NCBI GenBank assembly: GCA_024640315.1
Contig: JAHEFF010000029.1
Span: 1 to 42,933 of the forward strand
Length of the DNA: 42,933 nucleotides
Direction of reading: 5' to 3'
Source of the DNA: Woeseiaceae bacterium
GTDB lineage: Bacteria > Pseudomonadota > Gammaproteobacteria > Steroidobacterales > Woeseiaceae
In this document: piece after piece, positions 17,586-27,084 of the stretch
How positions within the stretch are numbered: position 1 is the stretch's first letter
How the letters are laid out: each line of letters begins with the position of its first letter
Notes under the pieces: generated by a model
What the model saw: the letters and a program-made list of their open reading frames with translations, nothing else
What the model was told of the DNA's origin: nothing
The model's database searches: none
Made by a program: the position numbers and the translations under genes

Positions 17586-18213
17586 GTGCTCTCAAAAAAT
17601 CTTTGGTAATGCCGGATCCATCGTCGGCTGACAACAGCCTTTCCAGATATCGCGCTACCAGGTCAACCTCAATATTCACTTTCGTGCCGACCTGATACTG
17701 GCCAATAATCGTCACTTCAGCAGTATGCGGAATGATATTGACATCAAAAGTGTCGGCCGATACCTCATTGACGGTAAGGCTGACACCGTCAATACAGACA
17801 GAGCCCTTCTTCGCAATGTAACGCCGGTATTCCGCAGGTACCGCAACGCCAAGTCTAACCGAGCGCGCGTCGGCCTCGCGAGTTTTGATTGTGCCTATGC
17901 AGTCGACATGGCCGCTAACCAGGTGTCCACCCAGGCGCTCTCCAAGGCTAATCGCCGGTTCGAGGTTAACATCCGCCCCTTCAGCGAGCCCCTTCAGCGC
18001 CGTCACATCGAGTGTCTCCCGCGATACATCGGTCACGAAGCCATCATTATTCAGAGTCACCGCCGTCAGACATACCCCGTTGACCGAGATGCTTTCACCG
18101 ATCTCGAATTGCCGCCACGGCAGATCTGGCGAGGAAACCGTCAGGCGCAGGTCACCGCCCCGCTTTTCCATTCGACTGATCCTGCCTTTAGCTTTGATTA
18201 TTCCGGTAAACAT
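17572..18213 (-). CDS. ribE: Riboflavin synthase alpha chain
   Basis: Riboflavin synthase dismutates two lumazine molecules to riboflavin. The 213-residue protein shows the two tandem lumazine-binding barrels: MFTGIIKAKGRI, SISVNGVCLTAV and VSGHVDCIG in the first half, and KGSVCIDGVSLTVNEV with NIIPHT in the second. It starts three bases after ribD and overlaps the start of the next gene by 14 bases, so it is part of the rib operon. Some genomes call this gene ribC. Confidence 0.97.
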   Translation of the reverse strand: MFTGIIKAKGRISRMEKRGGDLRLTVSSPDLPWRQFEIGESISVNGVCLTAVTLNNDGFVTDVSRETLDVTALKGLAEGADVNLEPAISLGERLGGHLVSGHVDCIGTIKTREADARSVRLGVAVPAEYRRYIAKKGSVCIDGVSLTVNEVSADTFDVNIIPHTAEVTIIGQYQVGTKVNIEVDLVARYLERLLSADDGSGITKDFLRAHGYG

Positions 18214-18216
18214 AGG

Positions 18217-19317
18217 TCAACTCGCTGGTCTTGCCGTGATCCTGAAGTCGCCACCGACCTTCCTGATATCGATGATGTCGAGTGCCAGCCGCTGGTCCAG
18301 GTTTTGCCATCCCGGAGTCAGAAACATGCCGCGCGTTTGACTGCCCATGATATGGGGCGCCTGATAAATAACAAGCTCATCCACGACGCCAGCGCACACC
18401 ATGCTGCCAGCCAGTGTCGGGCCGGATTCGACCAACAGGTCATTGATGCCGAGATCGCCGAGCTCCTGCAGAACGGCCTCTAGATCCGGGCGGCCATCGA
18501 CAGCACCAAGCTTGATGACATCGGCACCTGACGCTTCCAGGGTGGCCCGGTTGCCGTCATGGGTGCAGTAGATGATCGTCCTTCCCGGAAGGCTCAGCAA
18601 CCTGGCTGACGGCGGCGTACGCAGTTCGCTGTCAACGACGACCCTGATGGGTTGCGCAGCATCGAAGTCCGGGCCCGCCTGCCGAACAGTCAGCGATGGA
18701 TCGTCATCAATAACGGTCGTCACACCGGTCATGATTGCGCCGGATGACGCCCGCAGCCGCTGCACGTCCCGCCGTGCCGCTTCCCCCGTAATCCACTGAC
18801 TTTCACCGCTCGCCATCGCCGTACGGCCGTCAAGGCTGGATGCCAGTTTCAAACGAACAAATGGCCGGCCGCGCGTGACCCGGGAAACAAATCCTTCATT
18901 GAGTCGCAGAGCCGCCTCACTCATCAGGCCACTGCGGACCTCGATTCCCGCGGCACGCAAACTCTTAACCCCTGTGCCCGCGACTTTCGGGTTCGGGTCC
19001 TGCATTGCGATAATGACGACCGCCACCCCTGCCGCAATCAACGCCTCTGCACAGGGCGGCGTCCTTCCGTGATGCGAGCAAGGTTCCAGTGTGACGTAGG
19101 CCGTGCATCCCCGCGCCTGAGTACCTGCCGATTCAAGCGCATTGATTTCCGCATGTGCCTCGCCGGTTCTGCGGTGCCAGCCTTCCCCGACAATATTGCC
19201 GTCCCGAACCAGGACACAGCCGACCCGCGGGTTGGGATGAGCCGAATACAGACCGCGTCGTGCCAGGCGCAAGGCATGCGCCATCATTCTGAAATCTGCC
19301 GAAGTGAATTCGGGCAC
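18217..19317 (-). CDS. ribD: Bifunctional riboflavin deaminase/reductase
   Basis: RibD carries out the deamination and reduction steps after GTP ring opening. The 366-residue protein has the zinc deaminase domain first: HAEINALES and the paired cysteines of LEPCSHHGRTPPC. The reductase domain follows from about residue 150: KLASSLDGRTA, GESQWITG and VESGPTLAGS. The start codon is GTG, two bases after the nrdR stop. Length is typical. Confidence 0.96.
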   Translation of the reverse strand: MPEFTSADFRMMAHALRLARRGLYSAHPNPRVGCVLVRDGNIVGEGWHRRTGEAHAEINALESAGTQARGCTAYVTLEPCSHHGRTPPCAEALIAAGVAVVIIAMQDPNPKVAGTGVKSLRAAGIEVRSGLMSEAALRLNEGFVSRVTRGRPFVRLKLASSLDGRTAMASGESQWITGEAARRDVQRLRASSGAIMTGVTTVIDDDPSLTVRQAGPDFDAAQPIRVVVDSELRTPPSARLLSLPGRTIIYCTHDGNRATLEASGADVIKLGAVDGRPDLEAVLQELGDLGINDLLVESGPTLAGSMVCAGVVDELVIYQAPHIMGSQTRGMFLTPGWQNLDQRLALDIIDIRKVGGDFRITARPAS

Positions 19318-19319
19318 GG

Positions 19320-19835
19320 CTACTTTTTCTTGCCGAAAAGTTCCGGCAACAGCGACATTTGTTCACGGCCCGCGCTGGCGTCGGAAATTTCCTGCAACCG
19401 CTTGATCTCGTCCTGAAACTCGGTGACGTCCTGGAAACTGCGATAGACGGAGGCGAACCTGACATAGGCCACCTCGTCCAGCTCACGAAGCTCTTCCATC
19501 ACCATTTTGCCGATCAGCCGTGAAGGCACCTCCCGCTCGCCCATTGTGCGGAGTTTATGTATGAGACGGCCGATGGCCTGCTCGAAGTCATCGGAAGAGA
19601 CAGGCCTCTTTTCGAGCGCGCGTACCATGCTGTTGCGAAGCTTTGACTCATCGAAAGGCTGGCGACTGTTGTCGCTTTTGACCAGCCGCGGCATGACCAA
19701 CTCGGCGCTTTCGAAAGTCGTAAACCGCTCATTGCAGTCAACACAATGACGCCGGCGCCTGATCTGCCGACCTTCGCCGGCAAGGCGTGAATCAATGACC
19801 TTGGTTTCTTCGTGACCGCAGAATGGACAGTACAT
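19320..19835 (-). CDS. nrdR: Transcriptional repressor NrdR
   Basis: NrdR is a nucleotide-sensing repressor of ribonucleotide reductase genes. The 171-residue protein starts with the zinc ribbon MYCPFCG and [13 protein letters not shown] (four cysteines), followed by the ATP-cone domain with [23 protein letters not shown] and EKRPVSSDD. It is slightly longer than the common 150-160 residues because of a lysine-ending tail. It lies between glyA and ribD, the standard gammaproteobacterial place. No NrdR box pair is evident in this window. Confidence 0.96.
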   Translation of the reverse strand: MYCPFCGHEETKVIDSRLAGEGRQIRRRRHCVDCNERFTTFESAELVMPRLVKSDNSRQPFDESKLRNSMVRALEKRPVSSDDFEQAIGRLIHKLRTMGEREVPSRLIGKMVMEELRELDEVAYVRFASVYRSFQDVTEFQDEIKRLQEISDASAGREQMSLLPELFGKKK

Positions 19836-19877
19836 TTCGTGCTACCGAACGGGCTTTTCGCTCAGGATAACACTCAA

Positions 19878-21131
19878 TTAAGCGTAAACAGGAAAGCGCC
19901 TGCATAAGTCGACCACCTGACCCCGAATCCGCTGAATCATCACATCATCGCTGATGTCCTCGAGAATATCGCACATCCAGTGGGTCAGCTGCCTGGTTTC
20001 GTCGGTGCCGAATCCTCGCGTGGTAATGGCAGGCGTACCAACTCGCAGCCCACTCGTTACAAATGGCGACAGCGGGTCATTCGGGACGGTATTCTTGTTC
20101 ACTGTGATATTGGCGCGGCCCAGTGCGGCATCGGCATCCTTACCGGTGATGTCCTTGCCGAGCAGGCTCAGGAGCATCAGGTGGTTTTCGGTACCACCCG
20201 AGACAACGTCATAACCGCGATCTGTGAATGTGCTTGCCATCACGCCGGCGTTTTCAACAACTTTACCCTGGTAGTCCTTGAAATCCGGGCTCATCGCTTC
20301 GAGGAAAGCGACGGCCTTGGCAGCGATGACGTGCATCAGGGGACCACCCTGTGTTCCCGGAAACACCAGGGAATTGAATTTTTTGGTCAGCTCATCATTC
20401 TTCCGCGCCAGGATCAGGCCACCGCGGGGACCGCGAAGTGTCTTGTGGGTCGTTGTCGTTACGACATCAGCGACCGAAATCGGGTTTGGATAGTGCCCCG
20501 TCGCGACCAGACCGGCGACGTGCGCCATATCAACCATAAGAAAGGCACCGACCGAATCGGCAATGTCCCGAAAACGTTGCCAATCAATAATTCGGGAGTA
20601 GGCAGAGAATCCTGCGATGATCATGCGGGGTTTGTGTTCGTTGGCAATATCCTGCACTTCGTCGTAATCGATAAGGCCGGTCTTCGAATCGACGCCATAC
20701 TGGGCAGCGTCGAATAACTTTCCGGAGAAATTGACTTTGGAACCGTGTGTCAGATGCCCGCCAGCGGACAGGCTCATTCCCAGGATGGGGTCGCCCGGCT
20801 CAAGTAGCGCGTGGAAAACGGCTGCATTGGCCTGCGAACCCGAATGCGGCTGCACATTGGCATAGTCGGCGCCGAATAACTGCATCGCCCGCTCTATCGC
20901 CAGTCTTTCGGCAACGTCGACGTATTCGCAACCACCGTAATAACGCTTGCCGGGATAACCTTCTGCGTACTTGTTCGTCAACACAGAGCCCTGTGCCGCC
21001 ATGACCCGTGGACTCGCATAGTTTTCCGAGGCGATCAACTCAATGTGATCTTCCTGGCGTCGCGCCTCGTCAACAATGGCTCGGAATAACTCGCTGTCAA
21101 AATTCTCAATCGATGATGTTTCGGCAAACAT
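19878..21131 (-). CDS. glyA: Serine hydroxymethyltransferase
   Basis: GlyA interconverts serine and glycine with tetrahydrofolate and supplies one-carbon units. The PLP lysine is Lys230 in [14 protein letters not shown], and [25 protein letters not shown] and [10 protein letters not shown] are all present. From ATG 21131 the product has 417 residues, the same as E. coli GlyA, with GAGAGA upstream. The frame is open to 21182, but the extra 17 residues are not family-like. It heads the tight gene series through nrdR, the rib genes, nusB, thiL and pgpA. Confidence 0.97.
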   Translation of the reverse strand: MFAETSSIENFDSELFRAIVDEARRQEDHIELIASENYASPRVMAAQGSVLTNKYAEGYPGKRYYGGCEYVDVAERLAIERAMQLFGADYANVQPHSGSQANAAVFHALLEPGDPILGMSLSAGGHLTHGSKVNFSGKLFDAAQYGVDSKTGLIDYDEVQDIANEHKPRMIIAGFSAYSRIIDWQRFRDIADSVGAFLMVDMAHVAGLVATGHYPNPISVADVVTTTTHKTLRGPRGGLILARKNDELTKKFNSLVFPGTQGGPLMHVIAAKAVAFLEAMSPDFKDYQGKVVENAGVMASTFTDRGYDVVSGGTENHLMLLSLLGKDITGKDADAALGRANITVNKNTVPNDPLSPFVTSGLRVGTPAITTRGFGTDETRQLTHWMCDILEDISDDVMIQRIRGQVVDLCRRFPVYA

Positions 21132-21193
21132 GCTGAAGAGTCTCTCTCGGTAGGTGCCGGGCCGGGAAAATGCTGGGCCCAAAAAGTGGCGGC

Positions 21194-21199
21194 ATTGTA
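21194..21199 (-). promoter_or_regulatory. -10-like hexamer upstream of glyA
   Basis: On the minus strand TACAAT sits about 63 bases before the glyA ATG. A -35 match about 17 bases further up is poor. It is the best candidate in the 106-base gap between the deacetylase gene and glyA. Confidence 0.35.
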
Positions 21200-21237
21200 C
21201 ATGAGGTCGTCAGGGATGTGATATTCGGTGCGTCGTC

Positions 21238-22194
21238 TTATTCCGCAAACGCCTGAACAACTCGCGTCCATGCACGGGCCAGGTTGTGGCGGTTGTAACC
21301 GCCTCCACCGGTACCAATGATCCGGCCGTTACATTGCTCATCCGCGAGGCAACAAAGGTCTGCCGCCGCCCTGGCGTGTGCGTTTTCTGTAAAGCGCAGG
21401 TGGGTTATCGGATCGCCTTCGAGGCTGTCCGCCCCACACTGCAAGATAATAAACTCCGGCCTGGCCTCTCTGAGGTAAGACATGACCGATGGCCAGGCTT
21501 CATCGAACTCCGTATCGCCGGCGCCGGGAGGCAATGGAATATTGAGCTTTTTTCCGGCGGCGCGTCCCTTACCGGTTTCACTGGCGGCGCCCGTGCCTGG
21601 ATACAGGTAACGCCCGTCTTCATGTATATCGGCAAAAATCAGGCCCGGATCATCCTCGAATCCATAGAAAACGCCGTCGCCGTGGTGGGCATCGATGTCG
21701 ACATACGCGATTTTTTGCAGCCCGTGTTTGTCACGAAGGTATTCGATCGCCACGCCACAATCGTTGAAAACGCAAAATCCCGCGGCGTGCCCTCTGCCGG
21801 CGTGATGCAAACCAGCAATCGGAACAAAAGCTCTCGCCGCTTCGCCGGACATTACCCCGTCGACAGCGGCCAGAGTCGTACCAACCACATCGGAGGCAAT
21901 GTCGAAGACGCCCGGAAATGCGGGTGTGTCGCCACCGTCGAGAAACCCGTACCCGTCAGATGATTTTTTCGAAACAAAGTCGATATAGTCAGCGCTGTGA
22001 AAAAGCGCGAGCTCATCGACTGTCGCGCTTCGCGGTGATGCATACTGAATCGCATCGCCTAGCCCGGCGCGAGAAAGTTCCTTATGAAAGGCATCATGGC
22101 GGTCCGGGCCAAATGGATGGCCTTCGCCAAACCCATAGCGGGCCAGCGCATCACCTTTATATACGTAGACCGGTTTCTTTGGTTTTTCGGCCAC
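21238..22194 (-). CDS. HDAC-family deacetylase (AcuC/HupH-like)
   Basis: The protein belongs to the zinc-dependent histone-deacetylase/acetoin-utilisation/acetylpolyamine amidohydrolase superfamily. Key residues are present: the catalytic histidine pair in LHHAGRGHAAGFCVFND, zinc ligands Asp and His in DIDAHHGDGV, the third ligand in CGADSLEGDP, and the active-site tyrosine in GGGGYN. There is no signal peptide, so it is cytoplasmic. The start is uncertain: a TTG at 22224 gives 328 residues, a GTG at 22194 gives 318; I chose the GTG as the more usual codon and because the family starts near VYVYKGDALARYGFG. The substrate could be acetylated proteins such as Acs or small acetylamines; that is open. 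Confidence 0.9.
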   Translation of the reverse strand: MAEKPKKPVYVYKGDALARYGFGEGHPFGPDRHDAFHKELSRAGLGDAIQYASPRSATVDELALFHSADYIDFVSKKSSDGYGFLDGGDTPAFPGVFDIASDVVGTTLAAVDGVMSGEAARAFVPIAGLHHAGRGHAAGFCVFNDCGVAIEYLRDKHGLQKIAYVDIDAHHGDGVFYGFEDDPGLIFADIHEDGRYLYPGTGAASETGKGRAAGKKLNIPLPPGAGDTEFDEAWPSVMSYLREARPEFIILQCGADSLEGDPITHLRFTENAHARAAADLCCLADEQCNGRIIGTGGGGYNRHNLARAWTRVVQAFAE

Positions 22195-22252
22195 CGTGGA
22201 TTGAATCCCTGCCCGGATCTGCAACTTGCAGAGAATACCTGATATTTCCCTT

Positions 22253-22258
22253 TATAAT
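22253..22258 (+). promoter_or_regulatory. ettA -10 with GC-rich discriminator
   Basis: A perfect TATAAT is followed directly by GCGCGC, about 30 bases before the ettA ATG. The -35 is weak. A GC-rich discriminator of this sort is typical of promoters under stringent or growth-rate control, which would suit a translation factor. Confidence 0.5.
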
Positions 22259-22288
22259 GCGCGCATCCTTGTCTCAGGTTCGTAACGC

Positions 22289-23962
22289 ATGGCCCAGTAC
22301 ATCTACACAATGAACCGGGTGGCCAAAGTGGTGCCCCCCAAACGCTTCATCATTCGTGATATTTCCCTCAGCTTTTTCCCTGGCGCCAAGATTGGCGTGC
22401 TGGGCCTCAATGGCTCGGGCAAGTCCACGCTGCTGCGCATCATGGCAGGCCTGGACAAAGAATTTGATGGCGAGGCGAGACCGCAGCCCGGCATCAACAT
22501 CGGTTATCTGCCACAGGAACCGGAACTCGATCCGGGAAAAGACGTTCGTGGCAATGTCGAGGAAGGCGTCGCCGAGGCGAAAGAACTTCTGCATCGATTC
22601 GATGAAATCAACATGAAGTTCGCCGAGCCAATGAGCGACGACGAAATGAACGCGTTGCTCGAAGAACAAGGCAAACTGCAGGACGCCATAGAAGCTTCCG
22701 GCGGCTGGGAGCTTGACCGGAAGCTCGAGGTAGCAGCAGATGCCCTTCGCCTGCCGCCATGGGATGCGGACGTAACGAAATTATCCGGCGGTGAGAAGCG
22801 CCGAGTTGCACTATGCCGGCTGCTGTTGTCCGAGCCCGACATGCTGCTCCTCGATGAACCAACGAACCACCTCGATGCCGAATCGGTTGCCTGGCTGGAA
22901 CGTTTCCTCGAAGAGTATCCGGGTACCGTAATCGCGGTAACTCACGATCGTTACTTTCTGGACAACGTTGCCGGCTGGATACTTGAACTGGATCGCGGCC
23001 ATGGCATTCCGTGGGAAGGCAATTATTCATCCTGGCTCGAGCAGAAGGAAAATCGACTGCAGCAGGAGGAGTCAACAGAAAAAGCGCGTCAGAAGGCGAT
23101 GCAATCCGAACTTGAATGGGTTCGTACCAATCCGAAGGGCCGGCAGGCGAAGTCGAAGGCCCGCCTCCGGCAGTTTGAAGAGATCTCGTCACCCGCCTAC
23201 CAGAAGCGGAACGAGACCAACGAAATTTACATACCCCCCGGGCCTCGACTTGGCGACGTTGTCATCGAGGTGGAGAATCTGAAAAAGGGCTTTGACGACA
23301 AGCTCCTGATGGAATCTTTGAGTTTTGACCTGCCAGCTGGTGGCATAGCGGGCATCATCGGACCAAACGGCGCGGGCAAAACAACGCTGTTTCGCATGAT
23401 TACCGGCAGTGAGAAACCGGACTCGGGATCTGTCCGGCTGGGAAAGACCGTGAAGATTTCCAGCGTGGATCAATCGCGAGACAGTCTCGACGACAATAAA
23501 ACGATATGGGAAGAAATCTCCGACGGTCAGGACCTGATTACCGTCGGCCGGTACGAGACTCCATCGCGTGCTTATGTTGGTCACTTCAACTTCCGCGGAA
23601 CCGAGCAACAAAAGAAGATCGGCTTGTTGTCGGGCGGCGAACGCAATCGCGTACATCTTGCAAAGATGCTTAAAAATGGCGGCAACCTGTTACTGCTCGA
23701 CGAACCCACCAACGATCTCGACGTCGAAACATTGCGTGCCCTCGAGCAGGCATTGCTCGAATTCCCGGGATCGGCGGTCGTAATTTCGCACGATCGCTGG
23801 TTCCTGGACCGCATTGCGACTCACATCCTGGCATTCGAGGGCGACAGCCAGGTGACCTGGTTTGCCGGCAATTACTCCGAATACGAAGAAGACAGGAAGA
23901 AACGACTGGGCGCGGAAGCCGATAACCCGCATCGCATCAAATACAAGAGGCTCGATGCCTGA
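22289..23962 (+). CDS. ettA: Energy-dependent translational throttle protein EttA (ABC-F)
   Basis: EttA is an ABC-F ATPase that binds the ribosomal E site and gates the first translation steps according to ATP/ADP level. The 557-residue protein has two ABC modules without membrane helices: Walker [10 protein letters not shown] and signature [15 protein letters not shown] in the first, GPNGAGKTT and [15 protein letters not shown] in the second, both with LLLDEPTN. The linker contains [21 protein letters not shown], the typical EttA feature, and the start [11 protein letters not shown] is family-like. The small hypothetical gene after it overlaps its stop as TGATG. Confidence 0.97.
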   Translation: MAQYIYTMNRVAKVVPPKRFIIRDISLSFFPGAKIGVLGLNGSGKSTLLRIMAGLDKEFDGEARPQPGINIGYLPQEPELDPGKDVRGNVEEGVAEAKELLHRFDEINMKFAEPMSDDEMNALLEEQGKLQDAIEASGGWELDRKLEVAADALRLPPWDADVTKLSGGEKRRVALCRLLLSEPDMLLLDEPTNHLDAESVAWLERFLEEYPGTVIAVTHDRYFLDNVAGWILELDRGHGIPWEGNYSSWLEQKENRLQQEESTEKARQKAMQSELEWVRTNPKGRQAKSKARLRQFEEISSPAYQKRNETNEIYIPPGPRLGDVVIEVENLKKGFDDKLLMESLSFDLPAGGIAGIIGPNGAGKTTLFRMITGSEKPDSGSVRLGKTVKISSVDQSRDSLDDNKTIWEEISDGQDLITVGRYETPSRAYVGHFNFRGTEQQKKIGLLSGGERNRVHLAKMLKNGGNLLLLDEPTNDLDVETLRALEQALLEFPGSAVVISHDRWFLDRIATHILAFEGDSQVTWFAGNYSEYEEDRKKRLGAEADNPHRIKYKRLDA

Positions 23963-24627
23963 TGGGCCTGCTTGTCGCCATCAGCCTCATCGCAGCGTTT
24001 CTGACGTTTCATTTCCTGTTTCGTGCGATGCTTTGCGTTCGCCGGCGGCGAATCATCCGGGCTGGCGGCTCCGGTATCGGTTGCCTGGTATCGGCTGCGA
24101 TAGCAGGCGCCGGCGCAATGCTACTCCTCAGCTACTTCAGCTACGGTCGCCTGACCGAGGAACAGCTCGTTTCACGAATCGAATTCCGCCGTATATCGCC
24201 TGAAGAATTCCAGGCGCGCTTGATGATCGCGGGTACGGACGATCGGTTTTTCATTTTGCGCGGCAATGAGTGGCAGATGGATGCCAGGATCGTTACCTGG
24301 AAACCGCCAATGACGATTCTCGGGCTGGATCCGATTTATCAACTCGACCGCCTGAGCGGGCGCTATGCCGAGATCGACCGGGAGCGACACGAGGCAAGAA
24401 CCGTTCACTCTCTGGCGATGAATTCCCCGGCGGACGTGTGGAAATTCGCGCGGCGCTTCCCGTTCCTGATGCCAGGCGTCGATGCCCATTACGGTACCGC
24501 CACATACGTGCCAATGGTTGATGGGGCACGATACGACGTCTCCATGAGCCGCGACGCGCTGCTCGCAAGGCCCGCCAACGATCAGGCCCGCGCCGCGGTC
24601 GGCGACTGGAGCGGGACAATTGAATGA
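23962..24627 (+). CDS. Conserved membrane-anchored hypothetical protein
   Basis: The 221-residue product has two membrane helices in the first 60 residues, the second an alanine/glycine-rich segment (SAAIAGAGAMLLLSYFSYG), and a soluble domain of about 150 residues with many charged residues and motifs such as GNEWQMDARIVTWKP and YQLDRLSGRY. Similar proteins in gammaproteobacteria are sometimes labelled as multidrug efflux related, but nothing here looks like a transporter. Its ATG shares one base with the ettA stop, so translation is probably coupled to EttA. Function is unknown. Confidence 0.7.
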   Translation: MGLLVAISLIAAFLTFHFLFRAMLCVRRRRIIRAGGSGIGCLVSAAIAGAGAMLLLSYFSYGRLTEEQLVSRIEFRRISPEEFQARLMIAGTDDRFFILRGNEWQMDARIVTWKPPMTILGLDPIYQLDRLSGRYAEIDRERHEARTVHSLAMNSPADVWKFARRFPFLMPGVDAHYGTATYVPMVDGARYDVSMSRDALLARPANDQARAAVGDWSGTIE

Positions 24628-24654
24628 TCTGGCATGGATTATGTCTAACCAATA

Positions 24655-24682
24655 TAGTCAGCAACCAATCTGAGGATATACT
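24655..24682 (+). promoter_or_regulatory. Predicted promoter of the DUF4145 gene
   Basis: TAGTCA (24655-24660) and TATACT (24677-24682) are separated by 16 bases, a reasonable sigma-70 arrangement. The start codon follows about 58 bases later, preceded by AAGGA. Confidence 0.45.
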
Positions 24683-24739
24683 GCTAAAGCGCTGTCTGGA
24701 CTAACGAAATACAACAACAGGCAGGGCCGGAAGGAAACG

Positions 24740-25435
24740 ATGGCGATCACCATTGAGCGAGGCAAAGGACTACGACGTCAGGCTGACGAGCAATTCGGCC
24801 TGGAGTGCCCCTATTGCGGCGTATACGCGCACATGACACCGGAATCCGTACCTGATTTTGACGGGGTAATGCGGACGCGGCCGAAGCATGTTGGAATCGT
24901 CTACCAGTGTAATGCCTGTAATGCACCTGTATTCCTGAGGTTCGCCGTCAAGCAGTTCCACGAGAACGAAATCGACTTGTACCAGAACTTCATTGAACTC
25001 GAACGACCCAAAGAACGTTTCCAGTTCTCCTATTTGCCGAAACACACCGAAGTGCTTTTCCGCGAGGCGCTCTCCTGTTATTCGAACAATAACTTCAATG
25101 CCTTCGCTTCAATGTGCCGACGCGCGGCGCAAAGCTCTTTTTCATCATTGGGCGAATCTGGAAAGCTGCGGGCGTTCGACGAGGTGATGGTGGCGCAGGA
25201 TATCGCGGAAATCGATGACGACAGTTTCGAGCCAATCAAGAAAGTGATTTTCGATTCCGGTGAGGATGAGAGTCTGCCGATTCTGAATCATGCGCAGGCC
25301 GGCATCTTGCTCGAAATTCTAAAAGATATGCTTTACCAATGCTTTGTTCGCCGAGGAAAACTGACACGCGCCATCAAAGTGCGGCGCTTCTTCGTCCAGG
25401 ATGGCGGCAACGGCGGAGTCCAGTCCTCCGCCTGA
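24740..25435 (+). CDS. DUF4145 zinc-ribbon protein
   Basis: The 231-residue protein starts with a two-knuckle zinc ribbon, CPYCG near residue 24 and CNACN near residue 58. A helical domain of the DUF4145 type follows, with EALSCYSNNNFNAFASMCRRAAQSSF. DUF4145 domains occur alone and in restriction or defence proteins, but no such partner is here. The function of this stand-alone form is unknown; RNA or DNA binding is possible. ATG 24740 has a good ribosome site (AAGGAAACG). The gene has its own likely promoter and converges on the next, minus-strand gene with 19 bases between stops. Confidence 0.75.
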   Translation: MAITIERGKGLRRQADEQFGLECPYCGVYAHMTPESVPDFDGVMRTRPKHVGIVYQCNACNAPVFLRFAVKQFHENEIDLYQNFIELERPKERFQFSYLPKHTEVLFREALSCYSNNNFNAFASMCRRAAQSSFSSLGESGKLRAFDEVMVAQDIAEIDDDSFEPIKKVIFDSGEDESLPILNHAQAGILLEILKDMLYQCFVRRGKLTRAIKVRRFFVQDGGNGGVQSSA

Positions 25436-25454
25436 AAAATGCGCGGTCGATTCC

Positions 25455-25841
25455 CTATTGGGGCGGATCTGACGCGGGGATTTCAATATCGTCAGCGGGC
25501 GCCAGTGCGTCAGTATCGTCGGCTTCTTCCGGCTCAGCTGCGCTTGAATCACTTGGCGTCCAGCAGGTCCATCCCATGCCCTCGAGTTTGGCGATAAATT
25601 CAGTCGCTTTAGCCTCGCAGTAGCCTTCTTCGTTTGCCGCCCGCCAAAGAACCTGCCGCTCGCCCGGGGCCTCGGTGTCTTTGTAGTAGTGCACTTCACA
25701 AGGAACCCTGACCCCGGTTTCGTACAGAATCTCGACACGCCGCGTCACTTCGTCCAGCGAACACTGGTAGTTGGTCGGCTCTTGTGCAAACACGGTTGCG
25801 GGCAGCATAGCGAGAACAACCGTATAGAATCTGTTTTTCAT
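25455..25841 (-). CDS. Small secreted four-cysteine protein
   Basis: From ATG 25841 the product has 128 residues: a signal peptide MKNRFYTVVLAMLPATVFA, then a compact domain with four cysteines (YQCSLDEVTRRVEI, VPCEVHYYKDTE, GYCEAKATEFI and MGWTCW), which would fit two disulfides in the periplasm. An acidic, proline/alanine-rich tail follows. I recall similar uncharacterised proteins in gammaproteobacteria with the pattern CEVRYFKDTE...VLWRA...GYCEAKA. The upstream ATG 25856 would leave almost no leader after the strong promoter, so I chose 25841, which has GGGG nine bases upstream. Function is unknown. Confidence 0.75.
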   Translation of the reverse strand: MKNRFYTVVLAMLPATVFAQEPTNYQCSLDEVTRRVEILYETGVRVPCEVHYYKDTEAPGERQVLWRAANEEGYCEAKATEFIAKLEGMGWTCWTPSDSSAAEPEEADDTDALAPADDIEIPASDPPQ

Positions 25842-25868
25842 CTCGTACCCCATCATGCAATTTTATCA

Positions 25869-25877
25869 ATTATAGCA
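25869..25877 (-). promoter_or_regulatory. Extended -10 promoter of the four-cysteine protein
   Basis: The minus strand reads TGC-TATAAT, a perfect -10 with the extended TGn element. No convincing -35 is visible. Transcription would begin around 25862, leaving a leader of about 20 bases to the ATG at 25841. Confidence 0.6.
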
Positions 25878-25957
25878 ATCAACCGGCCATTGGTGACCGT
25901 TGCGACGTAGCCCATTTCTGCAGCGCCTCCATCACAATTCCTTACCTGCTCACCAAC

Positions 25958-27073
25958 TCACGGTACCAACCAGTCCGACAACGGTCGAAACCGCCCGCTA
26001 ACGAGTTCGCATATGAATCCAGCGCTCTGTGCATGATGATTCGCGGCAGAAAAGGAAACCGGCGGCAGAATGCCCTCACTATCCCAGTTTTCGATGGATT
26101 CCATTGCATCGAGGAACCCGTCCCTGGTGAGGTCCCTCCCTGCGCGCTGCAAACCCTCGGCGACCAGCCGGCCAAAGACGTAGCCATACAGCGAATAGCG
26201 ATTCAGCGAATGGCCGGGATAGTACTCCGCCATCAGCTGCCGATACTCAACGATGCCCGGGGCATCGCTTTCATTGGGATCCGGGTAGTGACAAAAGCCA
26301 AGCGTGCCCTCGGCGTGCCCACCCTCTACATTCAGATATTGTTCGTCGGTAAGCGGGCCGGATGAAACCAGCGGGATATCCCAATCCAGCGCCGTTTTGG
26401 CCTCCATCACCTTTCGCGCACCCGCCGGATAAAGCGCCATGATCGCAACATCCGGCTGCAGCACACGCAGTGCAGCCAATTCATGTTCGGCACTCACCGG
26501 ATTTCGGGGCAACGGTTGCCCACCGACGAAGGCGTAGCCGATCTCTTCCGCCAGCGACTCAGCCCTCTCCGCAAAATATTCGCCGTAGATGTTCGGCGCG
26601 TAAATAATGGCTATCCGGCGGTAGCCGCGATTGTTGGCGAGGTAACGAAGCATCACGCGTGACTCGCCGTCGTAGCGCGGAAATGACGTGAACACGTGCC
26701 GATTTCCGTCGACAGTGAGCAACGCAGTGTGAGGAAACAGGTAAGGGACATTGTTGTCCATCGCGTACTCACCAACCGCTACTGCGGCTGGTCCACCGAA
26801 ATTGAATAGCAGGAACACGTTATCTTCTTCGACCAGGCGTTTTGCATTGGCAACAGCCTGTCCAACCGGATCCTCGGTGCCGCGTGAATAAGTCTTCGCC
26901 TCAATCCTCCTGCCGTGTATGCCGCCCTTTGCATTAATGTGTTTGATCAGCAGATGCATTCCGAGGTTCTCTTCATCCACCGCGAACGAGTAGGCCGGAC
27001 CCTCCATGCCGATCAGGATGTTGTCGTCAGTGACGCCCTGGGCGAGAAAAATCAGTAGAAAAAAACTGCTCAT
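25958..27073 (-). CDS. Periplasmic ligand-binding protein (branched-chain amino acid ABC type)
   Basis: The 371-residue protein belongs to the LivJ-like type I periplasmic binding fold (Peripla_BP_6). Signatures are ILIGMEGPAYSFA at the start, HINAKGGIHGRRIE, the FLLFNFGGPAAVAVGEYA segment and the IIYAPNIYGEYFAERA hinge. The chosen ATG 27073 gives a short hydrophobic signal (SSFFLLIFLAQG) without the usual positive charges, which is odd. A longer frame reaches 27220 but overlaps the esterase gene. No permease or ATPase genes for an ABC transporter are present; it may be an orphan sensor or scavenger. It starts 11 bases after the esterase stop, so they share a transcript. Confidence 0.85.
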   Translation of the reverse strand: MSSFFLLIFLAQGVTDDNILIGMEGPAYSFAVDEENLGMHLLIKHINAKGGIHGRRIEAKTYSRGTEDPVGQAVANAKRLVEEDNVFLLFNFGGPAAVAVGEYAMDNNVPYLFPHTALLTVDGNRHVFTSFPRYDGESRVMLRYLANNRGYRRIAIIYAPNIYGEYFAERAESLAEEIGYAFVGGQPLPRNPVSAEHELAALRVLQPDVAIMALYPAGARKVMEAKTALDWDIPLVSSGPLTDEQYLNVEGGHAEGTLGFCHYPDPNESDAPGIVEYRQLMAEYYPGHSLNRYSLYGYVFGRLVAEGLQRAGRDLTRDGFLDAMESIENWDSEGILPPVSFSAANHHAQSAGFICELVSGRFRPLSDWLVP

Positions 27074-27084
27074 AAACTGCCAGC

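Noticed and set aside
19836..21237. FMN or glycine riboswitch in front of the rib/glyA operon
   Set aside because: The short upstream gaps show no conserved riboswitch signatures and rib genes are internal to the operon.
24719..24740. GGCAGGGCCGGAAGGAAACG resembles the apical loop of SRP RNA
   Set aside because: No complementary stem exists on either side, and the GGAAGGAA is simply the ribosome site of the DUF4145 gene.
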